64,000 nucleotides of DNA from Kitasatospora sp. MAP12-44 (GTDB taxonomy: Bacteria; Actinomycetota; Actinomycetes; Streptomycetales; Streptomycetaceae), in assembly GCF_029892095.1 (NCBI RefSeq), contig NZ_JARZAE010000004.1:2480001-2544000 (forward strand). The letters are read 5' to 3'. Position 1 is the stretch's first letter. The number at the start of each line of letters is the position of its first letter. Both the position numbers and the translations under genes were made by a program. The notes under the pieces are model-generated. The model worked only from the letters and a program-made list of their open reading frames with translations. It did not search any database and was not told where the DNA came from. Positions 18,101-26,378 of the stretch are shown here, piece by piece.

Positions 18101-20736
18101 TGGGTCCAGTCGGTGGGGGTGGCGGCGCCGGTCCAGTCGTGCAGGCCCCAGCCGTCGTAGTCGCCGTCCGCCCGGTGGTAGTGGATCACCGCCGTCCCGG
18201 CCGGCGCGGTCGAGCTGGGCCCGGGGTTCTGCTGGTAGACGGTCGGGTCGCCCTGCTTGAGCCAGACCTCGCCGGTCGCGCCGACATCGATGTGCCGGTC
18301 GGCGGCGACGTCCTTGGTGCCGTTGTTCTCCACGATGAAGCCGACGTCCGAGGCGGCGCTGTTCAGCTTGACGTAGGCGAAGGCGCCGTACGCGTCGCGG
18401 CCGGTGAACGGGTGCCCGGCGGGCCAGCTGGTGCCCTCGCCGTCGGCGAGGTCGCCCCAGGCGTAGAGGTTCCAGCCGTCGTAGTCGCCGTCCTTGCGCT
18501 GGTAGTGCACCACGGCGTACGGGTGCGCGGTGGCGGTCGGCGGGGGCTGCGGGGCCGGGGTGCCGGTGGTGAAGCTCGCGGTGGTCGAGCGCAGGTGGCC
18601 ACTGGAGTCCTGGACCACGGCCTTGTAGCGCACCACCGTGCCCGGGGCGGCGGCGCTCAGGTCCTGCGTCACCTTGTCCGCGCCGGTGTCCGAGCCGCCC
18701 AGCGTCTGCCAGGGTCCGTTGCCGAGCTGCGCGGCGAAGGTGACGCGGTGGAAGTCGGACCCGCCGACGTTCGCGCCCACCGTGACCGTGCCGGTGGTGC
18801 CGTCCGCCGGCGCGCTCAGGCTGATCGACGGCGCGGCGGCGGACGCGGCGAGCCTGCCCGCCGCGCGGTAGACCACCGAGGAGAGCGGCGGGACGGTGAC
18901 CGTCACCTTGCGGTCGGCGCCGCTGGTCAGCCGTCCACCGGCGGCGGGGTAGAGCTGGTCGAAGCCCATCGCGGCGGAGTAGGTGTCCAACGTGACGGTC
19001 TGCGCGGTGGTCGCGTTGTTGACCGCGACCAGGTACTCGACCTTCTCCTTGGCGTCGATCCGGGAGAACGCGTAGACGCCCGGCCCGTCGGCGGCGTAGC
19101 GCTCGATCTGCGCGCCGTCGGCCAGCGCCGGATTGGCCTTGCGCAGCGCGGCCAGGCTCGCGATGCCCTGGTAGAGCGGGCCGCTCTGCCCGTAGCGGTC
19201 GGCCGAGCCGGGAGTGCCGCCGATCACCGCGTCGCTGTTGTAGGAGGCGACCTGCGAGGCGAACATGTCCTGCCGGGCGTCCTTGTCGCCGCCCGGACCG
19301 GTGAAGCCCTGCTCGTCGCCGTAGTAGACGACCGGCTGGCCGCGAGTGAGGAACTGCAGCTGGTTGGAGAGCTGGTCCTTGGCGAGCAGCGTGGCCGGGT
19401 CCGCGCCGGGGTTGTCGGCCTGCAGGAAGGAGCCGATCCGGCCCATGTCGTGGTTGCCGGTGAAGGTGGGCAGCTCGTAGGCGTTGGTGTCGGCCGTGGT
19501 GTAGCGGTAGTCCTGCGCGTAGAGGGCGGACAGCGCCTTGGCCGAGCCGCCCTGCGAGACATAGCGGCGGGCGGCGTCCTGGAACGGGAAGTCCAGGGTG
19601 GCCTGCAGCCTGCCCTTGGTGACGTAGGGCGAGGTGACGGCGGGGTCGGCGTCGTAGACCTCGCCGAACATGAAGAAGTTCTTGTCACCCTGCTTGGCGG
19701 CGTACGCCTTCAGGGCCGGTGCCCACTGCTGCCAGAAGGCCATGTTCACGTTCTTGACGGTGTCGATCCGGAAGCCGTCGACCCCGGTCTGCTTGACCCA
19801 GTCCTGGTAGATCTTCTCGAAACCCTGGACCACCTTGGGGTTCTGGGTGTCCAGGTCGTCCAGGCCGGCGAAGTCGCCCTCGGTGGCGGACTCGCCGGCG
19901 AAGGTCGAGTCGCCGCGGTTGTGGTAGAGCGCCGGGTCGTTCAGCCAGGCCGGTGACTTGGCGTTCGGGTCGGTGACCACGGGCGTGTAGGGAAACGAGT
20001 TCGCCGTCAGCTTCGGGTACGCCGTAGACCCTGTGGCCGCGTCCGCGTCGGCCAGCGCCGTCTCGTCGACCGGCGCGCCGTTCTGGTCCAGCGTCGGATA
20101 GGCGCCGGTCGTCCGGTAGGCGTGGCTGGGCTCGGCGTAGTCGATGACGTCGGCGGTGTGGTTGGTGATGACGTCGAAGAAGACCTTGATCCCCCGGGCG
20201 TGCGCCTTCGCTATCAGCTCCTTGAGCTGCGCGTTGGTGCCGAAGTGCGGGTCGACCTGGGTGAAGTCGGTGATCCAGTAGCCGTGGTAGCCGGCCGAGG
20301 CGGCGTCGCCGGTGCCCTGGACGGGTTTGTTCTTGAAGATCGGGGCCAGCCAGATCGCCGTGGTGCCGAGGTTCTGGATGTAGCCGAGCTTGTCGATCAC
20401 GCCCTGCAGGTCGCCACCGTGGTAGAAGCCCTTGTCGGTGGGGTCGAGGCCGTTGACCATCCGACTGCCGGTGATGCCGCCGGTGTCGTTGCCGGGATCG
20501 CCGTTGGCGAAGCGGTCCGGCAGCACGAAGTAGTACTGCTCGCGGGTCAGGTCGTGCCGGTCGGCCGCGGCGGCCAGGTGCTGGTCGGAGGGCGGTGCGG
20601 GGGCCGCGGCGGCGGTGGCGAGCGGCGCCGAGCCGAGCGAGGCGGCGGTCAAGGCGACCGCGAGTAAGACCCCGGCTCGGCGTGGTCTCGTTCGGGTGGT
20701 CGTGCTCCGGGCACGGCGAAGCTGAACAGCGGCCAC
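15199..20736 (-). CDS. Secreted amylopullulanase: GH13 amylase plus pullulanase fusion
   Basis: This 1845-residue protein starts at a GTG seven bases after GGGAG. A signal peptide (1-45) precedes a GH13 alpha-amylase domain (about 65-625; DVITNH, nucleophile Asp325, Glu359, GNHD at 427-430). Next are a beta-sandwich linker (635-725) and two CBM41/PUD starch-binding modules (about 740-835 and 849-940, each with HYxRxDGDYDGW). A pullulanase half follows with an N-terminal domain, CBM48-like LWAPTAAEV near 1103, and a second catalytic barrel (DVVYNH, GFRFDLMG with Asp1440, YGEGWNFG with Glu1477, LDAHDN). It cleaves alpha-1,4 and alpha-1,6 bonds, debranching starch extracellularly. In other streptomycetes this gene adjoins maltose-uptake genes; none are seen here. 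Confidence 0.95.
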   Translation of the reverse strand: MAAVQLRRARSTTTRTRPRRAGVLLAVALTAASLGSAPLATAAAAPAPPSDQHLAAAADRHDLTREQYYFVLPDRFANGDPGNDTGGITGSRMVNGLDPTDKGFYHGGDLQGVIDKLGYIQNLGTTAIWLAPIFKNKPVQGTGDAASAGYHGYWITDFTQVDPHFGTNAQLKELIAKAHARGIKVFFDVITNHTADVIDYAEPSHAYRTTGAYPTLDQNGAPVDETALADADAATGSTAYPKLTANSFPYTPVVTDPNAKSPAWLNDPALYHNRGDSTFAGESATEGDFAGLDDLDTQNPKVVQGFEKIYQDWVKQTGVDGFRIDTVKNVNMAFWQQWAPALKAYAAKQGDKNFFMFGEVYDADPAVTSPYVTKGRLQATLDFPFQDAARRYVSQGGSAKALSALYAQDYRYTTADTNAYELPTFTGNHDMGRIGSFLQADNPGADPATLLAKDQLSNQLQFLTRGQPVVYYGDEQGFTGPGGDKDARQDMFASQVASYNSDAVIGGTPGSADRYGQSGPLYQGIASLAALRKANPALADGAQIERYAADGPGVYAFSRIDAKEKVEYLVAVNNATTAQTVTLDTYSAAMGFDQLYPAAGGRLTSGADRKVTVTVPPLSSVVYRAAGRLAASAAAPSISLSAPADGTTGTVTVGANVGGSDFHRVTFAAQLGNGPWQTLGGSDTGADKVTQDLSAAAPGTVVRYKAVVQDSSGHLRSTTASFTTGTPAPQPPPTATAHPYAVVHYQRKDGDYDGWNLYAWGDLADGEGTSWPAGHPFTGRDAYGAFAYVKLNSAASDVGFIVENNGTKDVAADRHIDVGATGEVWLKQGDPTVYQQNPGPSSTAPAGTAVIHYHRADGDYDGWGLHDWTGAATPTDWTHPLQPARKDAFGEVFDVPLAPGATSLSYILHNGDTKDQPADQSLDLATYGNEVWVLGGQPGYLLPQVASTGSQLDLSTAKAQWIDATTVAVPAGYGAGDAALNGGTSAQLIYDPAGGITVDKGVLSKPGYWLRLNPVAGGLTADQRAKYPNLAGYRAFSVDPRDTGRVATALRGQLLFTEHLPSGAALAATGVQVPGVLDALYAGGAAKAALGPVYSDCKVTLSLWAPTAAEVSVQLFDAATGGTPKTVPLRRDDVTGVWSLTGDRKQLNGRYYLYQVKVWAPSVQQLVTNLVTDPYSVALSADSRRSLVADLADRSTKPAGWDQSRSPQPIPVGKQQIQELHVRDFSAADSTVPTAERGTYLAFTQSQSAGMQHLRALAKAGVTTIHLLPTFDIASIPPTADQKLPPCDLAALAADSDRQQACVAAVQADDAYNWGYDPLHYTVPQGSYATDQGGTSRPKGGGGTARTVQFRQMVQAIHQAGLRVVLDVVYNHTAAAGQDDHSVLDRIVPGYYQRLSDNGAVTTDSCCADTAPEHAMMDKLVVDSVLTWARQYKVDGFRFDLMGLDPKATMLDVQSALRTLTPQRDGVDGASLFLYGEGWNFGVVANNARFVQATQPNMAGTGIATFDDRLRDAARGGTFMLSSAQQQGFASGLFTDPNGSAANGTPDQQKAALLHQMDQIKVGLTGDLAGYSFTDSTGKTVTGAGVDYGGSPTGYADEPGDAVNYLDAHDNTDLFDALAYKLPVTTSPDDRARMQALGLSLTALTEGPGFAQAGSDLLRSKSLDSNSFNSGDWFNAIHWSCADGNGWGHGLPMAADNQSMWPVARTLLADPRLTMGCGQIDAASAQYQAFLMIKHSSPLFALSTAAQVQQRLSYPLSGTPGEIPGVITLHLDGTGLPGAEKGLTVVFNATPSQQTQTLTALRGSSQALHPAQAGGGDPVVKRSAFDPASGTFTVPARTVAVFVQH

Positions 20737-20785
20737 AGCGGGCTCCCTTGGGGGCGTCGTCGTCGAGTGGCGTGGACGCTAGCGG

Positions 20786-20823
20786 CTGAAATTTGTTTCA
20801 GCAAGATGTCGAAAGGCTTGCAG
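20786..20823 (-). promoter_or_regulatory. Amylopullulanase operator: CTGAAA-TTTG-TTTCAG palindrome and CTTGCAG
   Basis: CTGAAA-TTTG-TTTCAG (20786-20801) is a perfect 6-4-6 palindrome, followed by CTTGCAG (20817-20823). Both half-site types recur in the amylase operator at 13587-13621. It lies 50 bp upstream of the gene's GTG. Sharing two motif types across two starch-enzyme promoters makes a common regulator (MalR or the local ROK protein) likely. Confidence 0.6.
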
Positions 20824-20975
20824 GGCGTTACAGCGGCCCCGCCGCGCAGCGGAGATTGCGAACGAGTAACAATGGAACGCATGTGTGTCTCTCCGACGCG
20901 CCGCACTCGCGCGCCCCGTGCCTCCTCCCCCGCACCGTCTGGGGGCAGGCCTCTAGCACTGTGGGAGGACAGCCG

Positions 20976-22001
20976 GTGACGAATCCACGACCAGAGGATG
21001 ATCGGACGGCCACAGAACGTCTGGCAGACTTCTCGTCCATGGGGGAACCGACCGAGATCCATGAGCCAGGCGCCGAGCGCGCGGCCAAGGCATCCGCAGG
21101 CGGTTCCGTCGCAGCATCCCGCCCGATGGACGAGGTTGCCGACGGAGCCACCGGGAGCACCGGCCTGCGGGGTGCCACCGCGCTTCGCACCAGGATCGGC
21201 GCCCAGCGCAGAGGCCCGGTACGCCCCCGACTGCTCTTCGAGCTCGCCCTGATCGGCATCAGCTACTGGCTGTACTCGCTGGTACGCAACGCGGTGCCCG
21301 AGCAGGCGGCGATCGCGCAGCAGCACGCCTCCTGGGTCTGGCACATCGAGCAGTCCCTGGGCATCAACGTCGAGCGCTCGATCAACCACGGGGTCAACTC
21401 GATCACCTGGCTGATCGTGGGGATGAACTACTACTACGCGACGCTGCACTTCATCATGACCATCGGCGTCCTGGTCTGGCTCTACCGCCGTCATCCCGGC
21501 CGCTACGCGGCCAGCCGCACGGTGCTCTTCATCACCACCGGCATCGCGCTGGTCGGCTTCTACTTCTACCCGCTGGCCCCACCCCGGCTGATGACCGCCG
21601 GCCACTTCGTGGACACCGTCGAGGTGCACCACACCTGGGGCTCGCTGGCCTCGGGCGCCGGAGCCAGCGTCTCCAACCAGTTCGCGGCGATGCCCTCGAT
21701 GCACATCGGCTGGTCGCTCTGGTGCGGCCTGACGATCTTCTTCCTGGCCGAGCGGACCTGGGTCCGGGCCCTGGGCCTGGTCTATCCGGCGGCCACCCTG
21801 CTGGTGATCATCTCGACCGCCAACCACTTCTGGATGGACGCCGTCGGCGGCGCGCTCTGCCTGGGCATCGGCTTCCTGTGCACGCGGGTGTTCTACCACC
21901 GCTGGGCCTACCAGTTCCCGCAGATCCCGGCCTCCTGGCAGGACACCGGCCGCGCGCTGCCCGAGCAGCGCCCGAGCCCGATCGGCGCCGGCAGCCGCTA
22001 A
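20976..22001 (+). CDS. PAP2-superfamily membrane phosphatase / IPC-synthase-like protein
   Basis: The GTG at 20976 follows GGAGG by seven bases and gives 341 residues. An acidic N-terminal tail of about 85 residues precedes six hydrophobic segments. The catalytic signature is split as PSMHIGWS and HFWMDAVGG, the PAP2_3 (inositol-phosphorylceramide synthase-like) wording with the two active-site histidines. Substrates could be lipid phosphates such as phosphatidic acid or an inositol phospholipid headgroup; the sequence does not say which. The gene is convergent with glnE, with only 16 bp between stop codons. Confidence 0.88.
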   Translation: MTNPRPEDDRTATERLADFSSMGEPTEIHEPGAERAAKASAGGSVAASRPMDEVADGATGSTGLRGATALRTRIGAQRRGPVRPRLLFELALIGISYWLYSLVRNAVPEQAAIAQQHASWVWHIEQSLGINVERSINHGVNSITWLIVGMNYYYATLHFIMTIGVLVWLYRRHPGRYAASRTVLFITTGIALVGFYFYPLAPPRLMTAGHFVDTVEVHHTWGSLASGAGASVSNQFAAMPSMHIGWSLWCGLTIFFLAERTWVRALGLVYPAATLLVIISTANHFWMDAVGGALCLGIGFLCTRVFYHRWAYQFPQIPASWQDTGRALPEQRPSPIGAGSR

Positions 22002-22017
22002 CGCGGCCGGCCTGGGC

Positions 22018-25000
22018 TCAGCCGTAGAAGAGCCGCTCCACCACGCTGCGCGCCCGGCGGGTGATGCGCCGGTAGTCGTCGACGAGCTCGCCGCTGCGAC
22101 CCTCCCCGTACCCGAGGTAGCGGGCCACCCCGGCGAGCTCGCGCGCCTCCCCCGGGAAGCTGTCGCCGGGCCGCCCGCGCACCAGCATCACCGCGCTGCG
22201 CACCCGCGAGGCCAGCACCCAGGCGGCGTCCAGCACCTCGGCGTCCTCCACCGCCAGCAGCCCGGCGTCGTGCGCCGCCAGCAGCGCCCGCCTGGTCCGG
22301 GTGGTGCGCAGGCCCGGCAGCTCGTGGCCGTGCTGGAGCTGCAGCAGCTGCACCGTCCACTCGACGTCGGCCAGGCCGCCGCGGCCGATCTTGGTGTGCG
22401 TGGTCGGATCGGCCCCGCGCGGCAGCCGCTCGCTCTCGATCCGCGCCTTGATCCGCCGGATCTCCATCAGGTCCCGCTCCGGCACCCCCTGCTCCGGGTA
22501 GCGCAGCGGGTCGATCACCGCGCGGAACCGGTCCCCCAGCTCGGCGTCGCCCGCGATCGCCTCGGCCCGCAGCAGCGCCTGGCTCTCCCACACGTGCGAC
22601 CAGCGCCCGTAGTACGCCTCGTACGAGCCCAGCGTGCGCACCAGCGGCCCCTGGCGCCCCTCCGGACGCAGGTCCGCGTCGACCAGCAGCGGCGGCTCGG
22701 TGGACGGCGCGGCGAGCAGGGTGCGCAGTTCGTTGCAGACCGCCCGGGCGGCGACGGCCGCGTCGTGCTGGGCATCCGGGAGCGGTTCGTGGACGAAGAG
22801 CACGTCCGCGTCCGAGCCGTAGCCCAGCTCGTGGCCGCCGAACCGCCCCATCGCGATCACCGCGATCCGGGTCGGCAGCGGCTCGCCGTGCGCCTGCTCC
22901 CAGCCGGCCGTGCAGGCGGTCAGCGCGCCTTGCAGGGTGGCCGCGTTCAGCGCGGTGAGCGCGCCGGCCGCGCCCTCCAGCGCGACGCCCGGCTCCTCGC
23001 CGAAGCGGCCGAGCACATCGGCCGCCGCCGTCCGGAACAGCTCGCGGCGCCGCACCGAACGGGCCGCCGCGACCGCCGCCCCCGCGCTCGGCGCCCGCCC
23101 GACCGCCGACAGGATCTCCTGCTCGAGCGCCGCCCGCCCGCGTGGCTCCAGGCCCTGCGGATCGCCGAGCATGGCGACCGCCTCGGGAGCGCGCAGCAGC
23201 AGGTCGGGGGCGAGCCGGCCGGCCGACAGGATCCGGGCCAGCTGCTCGGCGGCGGCGCTCTCGTCGCGCAGCAGCCGCAGGTACCACGGGGTGCGGCCGA
23301 GCGCGTCGGAGACCTGCCGGAACCCCAGCAGCCCGGCGTCCGGGTCGGCGGAGTCGGCGAACCAGGCCAGCAGTACGGGCAGCAGCGTGCGCTGGATGGC
23401 GGCCTTGCGGCTGACCCCGGCGGCCAGCGCCCCCAGATGGCGCAGCGCCGCGGACGGGTCGGCGAAGCCGAGCGCCTCCAGCCGGGCCTTGGCCGCCGCC
23501 GGGTTCATCGCCGCCGTCCCCGGCGTCACCGCCTCCCCCGCCGAGAGCCCGGCCACCGCGTCCAGCAGCGGGCGGTAGAACAGCTTCTCGTGCAGCCGGC
23601 GCACCTCGAGGGCGTGCCGCTTCCACTCCCGTTCCAGCGCGGCCACCGGGTCGGCCCGGGTGTCGTCGTTGATCATCGCGGACATCGAGCGGGCCAGTCG
23701 GCGCAGGTCGGCCGGGTCGGTGGGCATCAGGTGGGTGCGGCGCAGCCGGAAGAGCTGGATCCGGTGCTCCAGCGAGCGCAGGAAGCGGTAGGCGGAGTCC
23801 AGCGAGGCGGCGTCGGCCCGGCCCACGTAGCCGCCGGCCGACAGCGCCGCCAGCGCGTCCAGCGTGTTGGGGCTGTGCAGCGCCGGGTCGGTGCGGCCGT
23901 GCACCAGCTGGAGCAGCTGGACGGAGAACTCCACGTCCCGCAGGCCGCCCGGACCGAGCTTGAGCTGGCGGTCCAGCTCGGTGGCCGGGATCGCCTCGAT
24001 CACCCGGCGGCGCATCCGCTGCACGTCCGCGACGAAGTTCTCCCGCTCGGCCGCCTGCCAGACCATCGGCGCCAGCGCCTCGACGTACGCCGCCCCCAGC
24101 GCCGCGTCCCCCGCCACCGGGCGGGCCTTGAGCAGCGCCTGGAACTCCCAGGTCTTGGCCCAGCGCTGGTAGTACGCCAGGTGGCTGGCCAGCGTGCGGA
24201 CCAGCGGCCCGTTGCGGCCCTCGGGGCGCAGGTTGGCGTCGACCGGCCAGATCGTGCCCTCCTTGGTGGTGTCCGAGCAGAGCCGCATCATCCGCGCGGC
24301 GAGCCGGGTGGCGGCCTGCAGCGCGTGGTGCTCCTCGACGCCCTCGCGGGCCTCGGCGACGAAGATGACGTCCACGTCGGAGACGTAGTTGAGCTCGCGG
24401 CCGCCGCACTTGCCCATCGCGATCACCGCCAGCCGGCAGGCCTCGGCCGCCTCCGTGTCCTGCTCGGAGGCGATCGCCAGCGCGGTCTGCAGGGTGGCGG
24501 CGGCCAGGTCGGCCAGCTCGGCGGAGGCCTTGGCGAGGTCGGTGGTGGCGGTCAGGTCGCGGGCGGCGATGGTCAGCAGGCAGCGGCGGTAGGCGGCCCG
24601 CAGCGCGTCGGCCGGCTCCTCCGTCGTGCCGCTCACCCGCTCGGCCAGCTCGTGCTGGAACTCGACGGTGCCCGGGTGCATGTCGCACACCTCGAAGGTG
24701 ACCAGGGTGTGCCAGTCGCGCGGGTGGTGGGCCAGGTGGTCGCCGAGTGCGGCGGAGGCGCCGAGCACGCTCAGCAACCGGTCGCGCAACGGCTTGGAGG
24801 TGGTCAGGGTGTCGCGCAGGGTGTGCCGCTCGGACTCCTCCAGCGCCTCCAGCAGGCGGGCCAGGCCGAGCAGGGCGAGATCGGGGTCGGCGCTCGCCCC
24901 GAGCGCGTCGAGCAGCACCGGGTCGTCGGCCAGCCCGGTCAGGGCGGGGGCCGAGAGCAGACCGACGGCCGCCTCGGGGTCCGTGAAGCCGCGGCGGACC

Positions 25001-25044
25001 AGCCGGACCTCCGGCCTGCTGATACGACTGCCCGCGGCGGTCAT
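22018..25044 (-). CDS. glnE: Bifunctional glutamine synthetase adenylyltransferase/deadenylyltransferase
   Basis: The ATG at 25044 follows GGAGGG by seven bases and gives 1008 residues, normal for GlnE. The two nucleotidyltransferase halves are both complete: CGGRELNYVSDVDVIFV (deadenylylating half) and FGGHELGYGSDADVLFV (adenylylating half), each followed by GNGPLV/RQGPLV-type motifs and a helical GlnD-UR_UTase-like domain. GlnE adjusts GSI activity to nitrogen supply. In streptomycetes it lies a few genes from a GlnA2-type synthetase, as here. Confidence 0.97.
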   Translation of the reverse strand: MTAAGSRISRPEVRLVRRGFTDPEAAVGLLSAPALTGLADDPVLLDALGASADPDLALLGLARLLEALEESERHTLRDTLTTSKPLRDRLLSVLGASAALGDHLAHHPRDWHTLVTFEVCDMHPGTVEFQHELAERVSGTTEEPADALRAAYRRCLLTIAARDLTATTDLAKASAELADLAAATLQTALAIASEQDTEAAEACRLAVIAMGKCGGRELNYVSDVDVIFVAEAREGVEEHHALQAATRLAARMMRLCSDTTKEGTIWPVDANLRPEGRNGPLVRTLASHLAYYQRWAKTWEFQALLKARPVAGDAALGAAYVEALAPMVWQAAERENFVADVQRMRRRVIEAIPATELDRQLKLGPGGLRDVEFSVQLLQLVHGRTDPALHSPNTLDALAALSAGGYVGRADAASLDSAYRFLRSLEHRIQLFRLRRTHLMPTDPADLRRLARSMSAMINDDTRADPVAALEREWKRHALEVRRLHEKLFYRPLLDAVAGLSAGEAVTPGTAAMNPAAAKARLEALGFADPSAALRHLGALAAGVSRKAAIQRTLLPVLLAWFADSADPDAGLLGFRQVSDALGRTPWYLRLLRDESAAAEQLARILSAGRLAPDLLLRAPEAVAMLGDPQGLEPRGRAALEQEILSAVGRAPSAGAAVAAARSVRRRELFRTAAADVLGRFGEEPGVALEGAAGALTALNAATLQGALTACTAGWEQAHGEPLPTRIAVIAMGRFGGHELGYGSDADVLFVHEPLPDAQHDAAVAARAVCNELRTLLAAPSTEPPLLVDADLRPEGRQGPLVRTLGSYEAYYGRWSHVWESQALLRAEAIAGDAELGDRFRAVIDPLRYPEQGVPERDLMEIRRIKARIESERLPRGADPTTHTKIGRGGLADVEWTVQLLQLQHGHELPGLRTTRTRRALLAAHDAGLLAVEDAEVLDAAWVLASRVRSAVMLVRGRPGDSFPGEARELAGVARYLGYGEGRSGELVDDYRRITRRARSVVERLFYG

Positions 25045-25126
25045 GAGAGCTCCCTCCTGGGCGATTCGGCGGTTCGTAGCGTACGTGTTCGTCAACCTCT
25101 TTCCCCTCACCCGAACGGGCGATGCA

Positions 25127-25168
25127 ACGGCTGCGGGGCCCGACCGGATGGTCAGGCCCCGCAGCCGT
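25127..25168 (-). terminator. Intrinsic terminator after the wall-protein gene
   Basis: A perfect 14-bp GC-rich stem (25127-25140 with 25155-25168) starts eight bases beyond the stop codon of the gene ending at 25176 and lies upstream of glnE, insulating the two genes. Confidence 0.75.
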
Positions 25169-25175
25169 CGAGAGG

Positions 25176-26348
25176 TCAGTGTCTGCGGGAGCGGCGGGAC
25201 AGGACGAGCATCCCGCTACCGCCGAGCAGCAGCGCCAGCGCGAAGACGATCAGGCCGGGACCGACGCTCGCACCGGTGTTCGCGAGCTCCCCGGGCGGGC
25301 GGTGGTGATGGTGACCGGGGGGCCGGTGGTGGCCGGGCGGGCTACTCGGGTAGCTCGGCGCGGTGGTCGGGCCCGTAGTCGGGGTGGTGGTGGGAGTGGT
25401 GGTCGGGCCCGTGGTCGGGCTCGTGGTGGGAGTGGTGGTCGGGGTGCACGGCGGGGGCGGGGGCGTCGGAGTGCACGGCGGGGGCGGGGGCGGCGTGCAG
25501 AGGTCGACGTGGCAGCCGTGCTCCTTGCCCGTGAGGCAGTTGCTGTACGGAGCGGTCACCGCGTCGTACAGTCGCGTCGGGCTGTCGTCGGAGCTGGCGG
25601 CGGTGAGGCTGTAGACGATGGTGACGCGGTCACCCGGGTACAGGTCGCCCACCCAGGTCAGGTCGGGCGAGTGGAAGGAGAGCTCGCCGCTACCGGCCGT
25701 CGCGTCGTTGTCGTACGCGGCGCCGGCGAGATCCCCACCCAGGTGATCCGTGACGACCTCCCCCAGGATCGGCACATTGCCGTCATTGGTGAGGGTGATC
25801 GTGTAGGTGACCTTCTGCCCGGGGAGGTAGGAGTCCCGGTCGGCGGTCTTGCGGATCTGCAGGTGGCAGATGTCCTCGACCCCCTTGACCCCCTCCTCCG
25901 GCACCGGAACCGGGACTGGAACCACCGACGCCGAAGCCGAAGCCGACGCCGACGCGGAAGCCGACACCGACGCCGACGCGGAAGCCGACACCGACGCCGA
26001 CGCGGAAGCCGACACCGACGCCGACGCGGAAGCCGAGGGCATCGAAGACGCCACGGGCATGGCAGCGGCGGCCGACGCAGACGGCGACGCTGACGCGGAC
26101 TCGGAGGCGGACTCGGAGGCGGACTCGGAGGCGGACTCGGAGGCCGACGCCGACGGCGACGCGGCGGGCTCGGAAGCAGCGGGCGCACTCGCTCCCGCCG
26201 CCAGGACGGGCGCCGGACTCGCGGGAGCCGACACCTCGACGGACGACGGTCCCGCCTCGGCACCGGCCGGCAGCGCGGCCGCCACCAGGCCGCCGCTCGA
26301 AACACAGAGCGCGACAAGCGGGACGATCCAGCGGCGCATACCTCTCAT
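25176..26348 (-). CDS. Cell-wall-anchored Ser/Ala-repeat protein with DUF11-like domain and LAXTG sorting signal
   Basis: This 390-residue protein has a signal peptide (1-30), a long Ser/Ala/Glu-rich stalk (about 40-145), a DUF11-type beta-sandwich with four cysteines (about 155-280; [20 protein letters not shown]), a Pro/Thr-rich spacer, a His/Pro-rich patch ([16 protein letters not shown]) and a C-terminal sorting signal: LANTG, hydrophobic segment, basic tail. LAXTG is the class E sortase motif used by streptomycetes, as for long chaplins. The His patch could bind metal. No sortase gene is in the window. ATG 26348 follows GAGGTGGGCCG; the ATG three codons later is also possible. Confidence 0.85.
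   Translation of the reverse strand: MRGMRRWIVPLVALCVSSGGLVAAALPAGAEAGPSSVEVSAPASPAPVLAAGASAPAASEPAASPSASASESASESASESASESASASPSASAAAAMPVASSMPSASASASVSASASASVSASASASVSASASASASASASVVPVPVPVPEEGVKGVEDICHLQIRKTADRDSYLPGQKVTYTITLTNDGNVPILGEVVTDHLGGDLAGAAYDNDATAGSGELSFHSPDLTWVGDLYPGDRVTIVYSLTAASSDDSPTRLYDAVTAPYSNCLTGKEHGCHVDLCTPPPPPPCTPTPPPPPCTPTTTPTTSPTTGPTTTPTTTPTTGPTTAPSYPSSPPGHHRPPGHHHHRPPGELANTGASVGPGLIVFALALLLGGSGMLVLSRRSRRH
25954..26037. repeat. 24-bp tandem repeat, 3.5 copies, within the Ser/Ala stalk
   Basis: The unit begins GCGGAAGCCGACACC and repeats at 25954, 25978 and 26002, with a half copy at 26026. It encodes Val/Ala-Ser-Ala repeats on the minus strand. Being near identical at DNA level, it is prone to slippage and length variation. 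Confidence 0.85.
26095..26142. repeat. 12-bp tandem repeat, four perfect copies, within the Ser/Ala stalk
   Basis: GCGGACTCGGAG occurs four times without mismatch at 26095, 26107, 26119 and 26131 and encodes Ser-Glu-Ser-Ala on the minus strand. It is separate from the 24-bp array nearby. Confidence 0.85.
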
Positions 26349-26378
26349 CGGCCCACCTCGCAGAATCCAGCAGGCGCC

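Noticed and set aside
15202..19956. Two long plus-strand open frames (743 and 798 codons) opposite the amylopullulanase
   Set aside because: Their translations are Arg/Gly/Val-rich mirror sequence, whereas the minus strand gives a complete enzyme with all catalytic motifs.
22270..25308. Plus-strand open frame of 1012 codons opposite glnE
   Set aside because: It is an antisense shadow of GlnE with no start site signal or domain.
25954..26142. Regularly repeated 24-bp and 12-bp units, considered as a CRISPR array
   Set aside because: The units are contiguous with no unique spacers and lie in frame inside a Ser/Ala-rich coding region.
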